Assembly: GCA_016935035.1 (NCBI GenBank)
Contig: JAFGRR010000288.1
Coordinates: forward strand, 1 to 5,002
Length of the DNA stretch: 5,002 bases
Direction of reading: 5' to 3'
From: Phycisphaerae bacterium
Lineage (GTDB): Bacteria > Planctomycetota > Phycisphaerae > UBA1845 > Fen-1342
The position numbers and the translations under genes are program-made. Numbering within the stretch: position 1 is the first letter of the stretch; each line of letters starts with the position of its first letter. Positions 1 through 5,002 of this stretch are shown piece by piece. The notes under the pieces were generated by a model. The model made no database searches and was not told where the DNA came from. It saw nothing but the letters and a program-made list of their open reading frames with translations.

Positions 1-750
1 CCCGGCCAGCATCAGGTCGCCGATCAGATCCAGCACCTTATGCCGCACGCACTCATCGCCGAAGCGGAAGGTGTTTTCGATCGGGCCGTCCTTGCCGATC
101 ACCAGAATGTCGTCGTAGGTCAGGTGTTGGCCCAGCCCGGCCGAGCGCAGTTGGTGGGCTTCATGTTCAGTGACGAAGGTGCGCGCCGGGGCGACCTCGT
201 CGCGAAAAGTCTCCGGCTCGATGGTGAAACGGAAAACCTGCTGGCCGATCGGGTTCGTGCCGCCGTAGTCCAGCTCGTAGATGATGTCCAGCCGGCCATG
301 CTCACCGGGCCAGGCGACCACCTCGGCCTCACCCTCGGCCACACGTGTGGGCTTGGTCACGTCGAAGTACTGCCGCTCGATATCCTGTTCGACGACGCCC
401 GCCGATTCGAGCGCCTCGGTGAATGGCAGCGAGCTGCCGTCGATCGAGGGGACCTCGGCGTTGTCGAGCACGACCTCGATATTGTCGATCCCCGCGCCGC
501 GCACCGCCGCCAGGCAGTGCTCGACCGTCTCGATCGAGCTGGTGCCGTTGCGGAGAGAGGTTCGGCGTGCCCTTTTGGTGAGGTTGTCGATGCGCGCGGG
601 AATCCGCACGGTGCTTCCGCCATCAACGCGGATGAACACGACACCGCTGCCCGCGGGCGCCGGTCTGAAGCGCATGGTCACCGGATAGCCGGTGAACAAG
701 CCGCGGCCGGGAACTTCGACCTCTTTCTCAATCGTCCTTTGACGACTCAA
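1..750 (-). CDS. lpxC: UDP-3-O-acyl-N-acetylglucosamine deacetylase LpxC, N-terminal 250 codons (3' end outside window)
   Basis: LpxC is the zinc-dependent cytoplasmic deacetylase that commits UDP-3-O-acyl-GlcNAc to lipid A synthesis. Translating the minus strand from 750 gives 250 uninterrupted codons running off the left edge. Seen: the LpxC N-terminal signature as GRGLFTG (residues 15-21), VEHCLAAV with the catalytic Glu77 and zinc ligand His78, EVPSIDGSSLPF (99-110), APARTFV, and near the edge VRHKVLDLIGDLMLAG with the remaining zinc ligands His237 and Asp241. These numbers sit one below E. coli E78, H79, H238 and D242, so no large insertion or loss is present. The general-base His region (E. 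coli H265) lies outside the window. The start is TTG (750-748): in this frame an in-frame stop lies a short way upstream, inside lpxD, and no other ATG, GTG or TTG precedes the conserved region. The gene overlaps the lpxD end by 23 nt and has no clear Shine-Dalgarno, so translational coupling is likely. In several phyla lpxC is fused to fabZ; that cannot be seen here. Confidence 0.95.
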   Translation of the reverse strand, partial: MSRQRTIEKEVEVPGRGLFTGYPVTMRFRPAPAGSGVVFIRVDGGSTVRIPARIDNLTKRARRTSLRNGTSSIETVEHCLAAVRGAGIDNIEVVLDNAEVPSIDGSSLPFTEALESAGVVEQDIERQYFDVTKPTRVAEGEAEVVAWPGEHGRLDIIYELDYGGTNPIGQQVFRFTIEPETFRDEVAPARTFVTEHEAHQLRSAGLGQHLTYDDILVIGKDGPIENTFRFGDECVRHKVLDLIGDLMLAG

Positions 751-1762
751 GCTGTGCGACTCGTTTCTGCATTGCGCGGAATTGCCTCATCATTTCCGGC
801 AGCCGGCGCAGCGCGGCGATCCGCCGCATGCTCGCCTGCATGTCGTCCGCTGGATACCCAAACCATACCGCGCCGTCCTCGATATCACGCAACACGCCGG
901 ACTGTGCGCCGACCTGCACACAACTGCCGATCCTCAGGTGGTCGATTATTCCGACCTGACCGCCGAGCACGGTATGGTGCCCGAGCGTGGTCGATCCGGA
1001 GATACCGCACTGCGCCACGATGATGCAGTGCTCTCCAATCTGGGCATTGTGGCCGATCTGTACGAGGTTATCAATTTTCGTTCCGCGCGCGATGCGCGTT
1101 ACACCGCTGCGCGCCCGGTCGATTGCCGCGTTGGCTCCGATCTCGACGTCATCCTCGATCAGCACGCTGCCTACCTGCGGTATCTTCACGTGCCGGCCTT
1201 CGCGCGGGAGATAGCCGAAGCCGTCAGCCCCGATCGTCGCGTTTGGGCTGATGACTACGCGGTCGCCGATCTTGCAGCGTTCGCGCACGACGACGTTCGG
1301 CCACAACACGCAATCGCGCCCGATCTCAACATCGGTCCCCACATACACGCCCGGGTGTAGCTGGGTGTTGGGACCGATCTTCGCACGCGGACCGACATAG
1401 ACGCGCTCGCCGATGCGGGCGCCATCAACCCGAGCATCAGACGTGACGATCGCGCTGTCGGCGACGCCGACCGGAATCGGCTCCGGCGGTGGCACCAGCA
1501 TCTCCAGCACCGCGCACATCGCCAGGTCCGGATCATCCACGCGGATCAGGTTTCGGTCAGCCGGAAGATCCCAGCCCGTCTTGACTAGCACACCGGCCGC
1601 CCGCGTGTTGTCCAACTCCGGCCGTAGCTTCAGATCGGCCAGCCACGCCAACGCGTCGGGGCCGGCGTCTGCCAGTGGGGTGACGCACGCCACCTCGACG
1701 GTGCCATCTCCCTCCAGGCGGCCGCCCAAACGCTCAGCTATCGTCGCCAGGCTCAATCCCAT
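728..1762 (-). CDS. lpxD: UDP-3-O-(3-hydroxyacyl)glucosamine N-acyltransferase LpxD
   Basis: LpxD transfers a 3-hydroxyacyl chain from acyl carrier protein to the 2-amino group of UDP-3-O-acyl-glucosamine, the step directly after LpxC, in the cytoplasm as a homotrimer. The 344 residues match the usual family length (341 in E. coli). Residues 1-100 form the N-terminal uridine-binding domain (LGGRLEGDG, then VTPLADAGPDALAWL). Residues about 103-300 are a left-handed beta-helix built from hexapeptide repeats such as IGERVYVGPRAKIGPN. The LpxD signature GADGFGYL lies at 178-185, and the catalytic histidine is His238 in QIGHNAQIG, equivalent to E. coli His239. The last 35 residues are a charged, Met/Arg/Gln-rich helix, as in other LpxD proteins. 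The ATG start is supported by GGAG at 1773-1770, 7 nt upstream. The gene starts 29 nt after the ompH stop and overlaps lpxC by 23 nt, so all three are very probably co-transcribed. Confidence 0.97.
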   Translation of the reverse strand: MGLSLATIAERLGGRLEGDGTVEVACVTPLADAGPDALAWLADLKLRPELDNTRAAGVLVKTGWDLPADRNLIRVDDPDLAMCAVLEMLVPPPEPIPVGVADSAIVTSDARVDGARIGERVYVGPRAKIGPNTQLHPGVYVGTDVEIGRDCVLWPNVVVRERCKIGDRVVISPNATIGADGFGYLPREGRHVKIPQVGSVLIEDDVEIGANAAIDRARSGVTRIARGTKIDNLVQIGHNAQIGEHCIIVAQCGISGSTTLGHHTVLGGQVGIIDHLRIGSCVQVGAQSGVLRDIEDGAVWFGYPADDMQASMRRIAALRRLPEMMRQFRAMQKRVAQLESSKDD

Positions 1763-1791
1763 CGACGCGCTCCATACTCGCCCGCGATCAT

Positions 1792-2445
1792 CTACCCGCC
1801 AGGCGTCATCGACAGGTCAATGTTCATCATCTTTGTACGCGGCTGTTGGCCGTAGTCGGCGTTCAGCTTGGCCAGCACGGCCTCTGTCACGTCCACTGTC
1901 TCATCCGAAAAGAGCACCCGTCGCGCGAAAATCTGCTCGCGCACCGCGTCGGGATTGTCCGGGATCGACTGGAAGGGCGGGTCGAGGTTGATCACGAAGT
2001 GCAGCCCGCGATTCTTGGCCACGGCGCGCGTCGCTGACAGAATCTCCTCGTACACGCGTCCCGACCAGACCGCGACCTCGTTCGCCATCTGGGCCTGCGC
2101 CAGGTCTGCCCAGTTCTTGTAGTTCACCTGGAGCCGGACCAACTCGTCGCGTTTGCCGCGAAACGTCGGATCCTGCGGGTCCATCGCCGCCATCGCCGCC
2201 TGCATCGTCTCGATCCGCTGACGTCGCGATGTGTTTTCCGATTCGAGCTGCGCTCGGATCTGCGTCAGCTCTTCGTTGAGGTCGAGCTGACGCTGGTACT
2301 GGTTGAACACCCGCACCACGTCCAGGCCCGCGACGGGCGTGCTCGTCACCGGGGCGTTTTGGGCGTGCAGTGTGGTGTAGGTCGTGAAACACACGGCCCC
2401 GATCGCAACTCCGACCAGACAGCCTGTAAGCCAACTGCGCTTCAT
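1792..2445 (-). CDS. OmpH/Skp-family periplasmic chaperone
   Basis: Skp/OmpH proteins are periplasmic trimers that hold unfolded outer-membrane proteins on the way to the Bam complex. This 217-residue protein has an N-terminal signal peptide (basic MKRSW, a hydrophobic stretch at about 7-21, likely cleavage after LHA at 26-28). Next comes the family beta-strand VAGLDVVRVFNQY (38-50), a long charged helical region at about 50-145 consistent with the Skp tentacle hairpin, and a return strand LHFVINLD (148-155). It is longer than E. coli Skp (about 161 mature plus signal). The extra length is mainly the tail after 155, which includes IFARRVLFSDETVDVTEAVLAKLNADY (172-198), the usual closing segment of the family. 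The ATG is preceded by GGAG (2455-2452) at 6 nt. Its position directly before lpxD is the classic skp-lpxD linkage and supports the call. Sequence divergence is high, so the exact client set is unknown and I give no symbol. An lpp-type lipobox is not present: the Cys at 19 lacks the required small residue before it. Confidence 0.88.
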   Translation of the reverse strand: MKRSWLTGCLVGVAIGAVCFTTYTTLHAQNAPVTSTPVAGLDVVRVFNQYQRQLDLNEELTQIRAQLESENTSRRQRIETMQAAMAAMDPQDPTFRGKRDELVRLQVNYKNWADLAQAQMANEVAVWSGRVYEEILSATRAVAKNRGLHFVINLDPPFQSIPDNPDAVREQIFARRVLFSDETVDVTEAVLAKLNADYGQQPRTKMMNIDLSMTPGG

Positions 2446-2451
2446 GTCAGT

Positions 2452-2455
2452 CTCC
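2452..2455 (-). promoter_or_regulatory. Ribosome binding site of ompH
   Basis: GGAG on the minus strand lies 6 nt before the ATG at 2445. It fixes the start of ompH and shows that this organism uses Shine-Dalgarno sites, as lpxD also does (GGAG at 1773-1770). Confidence 0.7.
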
Positions 2456-2482
2456 GCGATAGATTGAGCAGTCTTCAGTTGA

Positions 2483-2500
2483 GCGGGCCGACACGCCCAC
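2483..2500 (-). promoter_or_regulatory. Short hairpin in the ompH 5' leader
   Basis: Minus-strand GTGGGC (2500-2495) can pair with GCCCGC (2488-2483) around a 6-nt loop, giving 6 bp with one G-U. It lies between the candidate promoter and the ompH ribosome site. No T-run follows, and short GC stems are common by chance in DNA this rich in G and C, so a regulatory role is only a possibility. Confidence 0.2.
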
Positions 2501-2509
2501 CGCTACAAC

Positions 2510-2537
2510 ATTGTCGTCCATATTCCCGTAATCACAA
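2510..2537 (-). promoter_or_regulatory. Candidate sigma-70-like promoter for ompH-lpxD-lpxC
   Basis: On the minus strand TTGTGA (2537-2532) and GACAAT (2515-2510) are separated by 16 nt. Each matches the -35 or -10 consensus at 4 of 6 positions. They lie in the most AT-rich part of the gap, downstream of the dacB stem-loop and about 65 nt before the ompH ATG. The spacing is acceptable but the match is modest, and the promoter consensus of this organism is unknown. Confidence 0.3.
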
Positions 2538-2556
2538 GTACCCCCACGCGACGCCT

Positions 2557-2644
2557 GATCCGAGCCGCGACCGTAAGGAAGCGGTTGCATCCGCCACCGA
2601 ACGTCTACTGTATCGACCACTCCCTCACGGTCATGGCTCGGATC
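2557..2644 (-). terminator. Long imperfect stem-loop directly after dacB; candidate terminator or 3'-UTR RNA structure
   Basis: Read as minus-strand RNA, positions 2644-2616 pair with 2585-2557 over 29 positions, closing a 30-nt loop (2615-2586). By hand I count 24 Watson-Crick pairs, 4 G-U wobbles and one A-C mismatch. The stem begins one base after the dacB TGA (2648-2646). Its outer 10 bp are perfect (GATCCGAGCC against GGCTCGGATC). No run of T follows on either strand, so it is not a textbook intrinsic terminator. Its place between dacB and the ompH promoter region fits transcription stop, 3'-end protection or a processing site. A smaller 4-bp hairpin (GCGG/CCGC, 2581-2594) could compete with the loop-proximal end. 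Confidence 0.45.
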
Positions 2645-2645
2645 G

Positions 2646-4064
2646 TCATTCCGCGAGTACTTTGGCGACGCGACCCGGCAGATCGCTCGGTGCCGATCCG
2701 TTGATCAGCAGTGCGAAGGCCAGCGTGGTGCCATCGGGGCGCGTGACGTAGCCGGCCAGGGACCGTACGCCGGAGATTGTGCCGGTCTTGGCCATCAGAC
2801 GTCCCTGCAACTGGGCATCGTGGATTCGCCGCAGGGTGCCGTCTTCGCCGGGCCGCGCCAGGCTGTCGGCGAACACCTGGCGGTGCGGACCGGCGCGCAT
2901 GGCGCGGAGCAAGGCGGTGATCTGGCCGGCGGTGACGCGGTTTTCGTGGCTCAGGCCGCTGCCGTCACGCAGCACCGCGCCCTTCAGGTTGACGCTCATT
3001 CCCTCGATCGTCGTCCGTACTATTGCGGTGCCGCCCGTCCACGAGCCCGCCGTTAGCGTCGGCCGGCCGTTCTCGTCGTACGCGGCCAGGCTCTTCAGCA
3101 AGCACTCGGCGAAGAGATTCTGGCTGAAGGTGTTGCAGCGCCAGATGACGTCGCGCAGCGGCGTGCGGTGCGTGCTCAGCAGTGTCGCCGCGCGCAGCGA
3201 CTCATCGTCGAGCGAACGGCGTACGACCTCGCCCTGCACCTTTACGCCATGTCGCTCCAGTGCCTCCCTCAGCACGAAGCCGAAGAAGATGGTGGCGTGC
3301 CCGGCGCTGGCGGTTCCGAGAAAGCTGCCGCGCACCACGGCGCCGCGCAGCTCGAACACGTCACTGCCGGGTTGCCGGTCGATCACCGCCGTGTACTTAC
3401 GCCCCACGCGCAGCTCGTTCCGCACAAAGGCGGCCGGCAGGGCGGGCTGCATGGTCATCGCGACCTTGTCGCCGGCGACGTGGACACTGAAATCGACGCA
3501 GTTGTCCGCGATGTTCAGGCCGCCGACCGGGGCCGCGTACCACTTGTTCCACTGTGCGCGGTCCCAATCCGGATGGCGCTGTTGCTGCTCAAATACGTGA
3601 TCGTCCAGCACGAGCTTCGTTATGCTGTCGCGCTGCTGCGTTTTGATTGCCGCCGCCCACGCATCGAGCACGTCCGTCGGCTTCTTGCCGTCGCGCGTCG
3701 CCAGACGCTCGTCGCACAGGGCCGGGTCACCGCCACCGACCACCCACAGCTCGTCACCGCTCAGATACACGCGCGTCTCGAACGCGAACCCGTCGCCGAA
3801 GCGTTCCAATGCGGCGGCAGTGACAAACAGCTTCATGACGCTGGCAGGTTTGAGCGGTAGATCGTCGTTACGCGCGAACCAGCTTTGGCCGTCGTCGGCG
3901 TCGATGACAACCAGCCCGACGTCGGTGGATTTGGGAAGCTTGGCCAGTGCGTTGTCCAGCCGCTGCCCGAAATTGGCGGGTACGTCGCCCGCCAGCGCGA
4001 CCCGCGCCAGCAGGCCGACGAGCAGGGCGGCGCAGCGCCAGGCACTCATGCCGCGCTTACTCAA
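2646..4064 (-). CDS. dacB: D-alanyl-D-alanine carboxypeptidase/endopeptidase, PBP4 type (peptidase family S13)
   Basis: PBP4-type enzymes remove the terminal D-Ala from peptidoglycan stem peptides and cut D-Ala-meso-DAP cross-bridges in the periplasm. All three penicillin-binding active-site motifs are present in order and spacing: SVMK (75-78, nucleophile Ser75 and Lys78), SQN (314-316) and KTG (426-428). The S13-specific segments YAAPVGGLN (176-184) and DGSGLSHENRVT (367-378) are also seen. The large gap between SxxK and SxN holds the extra domains typical of class C enzymes. The length of 472 compares with 477 for E. coli DacB. A signal peptide covers about 1-25 (hydrophobic core CAALLVGLLARVALA, cleavage after ALA). 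The start is ambiguous. TTG at 4064 has AAAGG (4078-4074) 9 nt upstream and overlaps the rluD end by 8 nt. ATG at 4049 (residue 6) lies 7 nt after the rluD stop but has a poor ribosome site. Both give a workable signal peptide; I favour TTG slightly. Confidence 0.95.
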   Translation of the reverse strand: MSKRGMSAWRCAALLVGLLARVALAGDVPANFGQRLDNALAKLPKSTDVGLVVIDADDGQSWFARNDDLPLKPASVMKLFVTAAALERFGDGFAFETRVYLSGDELWVVGGGDPALCDERLATRDGKKPTDVLDAWAAAIKTQQRDSITKLVLDDHVFEQQQRHPDWDRAQWNKWYAAPVGGLNIADNCVDFSVHVAGDKVAMTMQPALPAAFVRNELRVGRKYTAVIDRQPGSDVFELRGAVVRGSFLGTASAGHATIFFGFVLREALERHGVKVQGEVVRRSLDDESLRAATLLSTHRTPLRDVIWRCNTFSQNLFAECLLKSLAAYDENGRPTLTAGSWTGGTAIVRTTIEGMSVNLKGAVLRDGSGLSHENRVTAGQITALLRAMRAGPHRQVFADSLARPGEDGTLRRIHDAQLQGRLMAKTGTISGVRSLAGYVTRPDGTTLAFALLINGSAPSDLPGRVAKVLAE

Positions 4065-5002
4065 GATTCCGCGCCTTTCGCAGCAATTGAACGAGCGTCT
4101 TGAATTTCCCGTGGAAGGGAGCCTCCAGCACCATCATTTTCTCGCTGATCGGGTGGCGAAACTCGATCTTCCACGCGTGCAGCGCCTGGTACTCGATGAT
4201 CGGCTCGTCCGAACCCTCTCCTGTCAGACTCTGCTCGCTTACCATTTTGCCGCCGTACATCGTGTCGCCCACCAGCGGATGACCAAGGTGCGACATGTGC
4301 ACACGCAGTTGATGGGTGCGGCCGGTCTTCGGCTGAAGCTGCACGAGCGTGTAGCCGCGAAAACGCTCGGCCACCTCGTAGTACGTTACGGCCGCCTTGC
4401 CAACGTCGATCTTGTTCGCCGCGATCATCACCGCGAACTTCTCACGCACGATCGGATGCACGCCGATGGGCTTGTCGATCACGTCGCTGTCGAGGTTCAG
4501 GCTGCCTTCGACGACCGCGATGTAGGTCTTTTGAATCGTGCGGCGTTCGAACTGGAGGCTGAGCCGCCAATGGGCCTCGTCCGTCTTGGCTACCAGCATG
4601 ATGCCGGTGGTGTTCTTGTCGAGCCGGTGCACGATCCCGGGTCGGAATGGGGCCGACCCGTGGCTGAGACTGTTCGAGTAATACGCCAGGGCGTTGGCGA
4701 GCGTTCCAGTCTGGCTGCCACGCGCCGGGTGGCAGATGATCCCCGCCTGCTTGTTGATCGCGATGATGTAGTCGTCCTCGTAGACGACGTCGACGGGGAT
4801 GTCCTCGGGGATGATCTCGTGCGGTTCGGGCGGCGGGATCAGCAGATCGACGATGTCGCCGCCGCACATCTCGTAGCTGGCCTTGGTCGGCTTGTCATTG
4901 ACGGTGATGGCGCCCTGTTTGATGAGGCGCTGAATCGCGGTGCGCGAAAGGTGCGGAAAGCGGCCCTGGAGGTACTTGTCCAGTCTGCGGCCCGGCAGAC
5001 GC
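4057..5002 (-). CDS. rluD: RluA-family 23S rRNA pseudouridine synthase, RluD-like (5' end outside window)
   Basis: These enzymes isomerise specific uridines to pseudouridine in 23S rRNA; RluD modifies helix 69 of the large subunit. The frame is open from the right edge (first whole codon at 5001) for 314 residues to TAA at 4059-4057. The first ATG in the visible part (4869) is not the true start: the preceding 44 codons encode most of an S4 RNA-binding domain (RRLDKYLQGRFPHLSRTAI, then ITVNDKPTKASYEMCGGDIVDL, fragment residues about 5-53). The catalytic domain follows, with INKQAGIICHPARG (82-95), the active-site motif HRLDKNTTG containing catalytic Asp128, and PKTGRTHQLRVHMSHLGHPLVGD (224-246). 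HRLDKxTTG is closer to RluD than to RluC (HRLDRDTSG), and so is the S4 domain arrangement. The exact target uridines cannot be read from sequence. Only a short N-terminal stretch should be missing. It is followed immediately by dacB, probably in one transcript. Confidence 0.93.
   Translation of the reverse strand, partial: RLPGRRLDKYLQGRFPHLSRTAIQRLIKQGAITVNDKPTKASYEMCGGDIVDLLIPPPEPHEIIPEDIPVDVVYEDDYIIAINKQAGIICHPARGSQTGTLANALAYYSNSLSHGSAPFRPGIVHRLDKNTTGIMLVAKTDEAHWRLSLQFERRTIQKTYIAVVEGSLNLDSDVIDKPIGVHPIVREKFAVMIAANKIDVGKAAVTYYEVAERFRGYTLVQLQPKTGRTHQLRVHMSHLGHPLVGDTMYGGKMVSEQSLTGEGSDEPIIEYQALHAWKIEFRHPISEKMMVLEAPFHGKFKTLVQLLRKARNLE

Noticed and set aside
40..1023. Long plus-strand open frame (327 codons)
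   Set aside because: It lies antisense to lpxC and the end of lpxD, has low-complexity Arg/Ala-rich composition and no recognisable motif. Long antisense frames are expected in GC-rich coding DNA.
2605..2634. Nine-codon minus-strand reading frame (ATG at 2634, MTVREWSIQ, TAG) within the stem-loop, resembling a leader peptide
   Set aside because: It has no ribosome site, carries no run of a regulatory amino acid, and there is no T-tailed terminator or antiterminator pair downstream; chance is the simpler explanation.
2557..2644. Inverted repeat as the ends of a small transposable element
   Set aside because: No flanking target-site duplication was seen, the arms abut the dacB stop codon on one side, and the G-U bias fits an RNA stem better than terminal repeats.
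2779..3860. Plus-strand open frames opposite dacB (273 and 230 codons)
   Set aside because: They are antisense to a gene with all three active-site motifs intact, and their translations are Arg/Ser/Pro-rich without domain character.
4057..4869. rluD beginning at the ATG at 4869
   Set aside because: The same frame is open upstream to the window edge and encodes an S4 domain that continues across this Met, so it is an internal residue.

Overview
This is a GC-rich bacterial window in which every gene I can support lies on the minus strand, so it is best read from position 5002 down to 1. It holds five protein genes of cell-envelope and ribosome maintenance. Two are cut by the window edges: an RluD-type pseudouridine synthase at the right edge and lpxC at the left edge. 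The other three are complete: a PBP4-type D-Ala-D-Ala carboxypeptidase, an OmpH/Skp-family periplasmic chaperone, and lpxD. No tRNA, rRNA, CRISPR array or mobile element was seen.

The right block (5002 to 2646) is rluD followed by dacB. The two genes touch or overlap, depending on which dacB start is used. Next comes a 200-bp non-coding gap (2645 to 2446). It contains a long stem-loop that starts one base after the dacB stop codon, then a more AT-rich stretch with a plausible sigma-70-like promoter. The left block (2445 to 1) is ompH, lpxD and lpxC, packed tightly in one direction. ompH and lpxD are 29 nt apart. lpxD and lpxC overlap by 23 nt, because the only usable lpxC start is a TTG inside the end of lpxD. 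The gap most likely separates two transcription units.

The left block is a lipid A and outer-membrane module. LpxC performs the committed deacetylation of lipid A synthesis and LpxD adds the second acyl chain to the LpxC product. OmpH/Skp chaperones outer-membrane proteins across the periplasm. DacB trims or cleaves peptidoglycan in the same compartment. Together they imply a diderm (Gram-negative) organism that makes lipopolysaccharide and peptidoglycan. The order ompH-lpxD-lpxC, with no separate fabZ between lpxD and lpxC, differs from the proteobacterial bamA-skp-lpxD-fabZ-lpxA order. With the long, divergent OmpH, it suggests a group such as Planctomycetes (Phycisphaerae-like) or a related lineage. 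That placement is an inference from gene order and protein character, not a proof.

Most of the window is conventional. The best candidate for something undescribed is the 29-bp stem after dacB. Its non-Watson-Crick positions are G-U wobbles when read as minus-strand RNA, which points to an RNA structure rather than a DNA palindrome.
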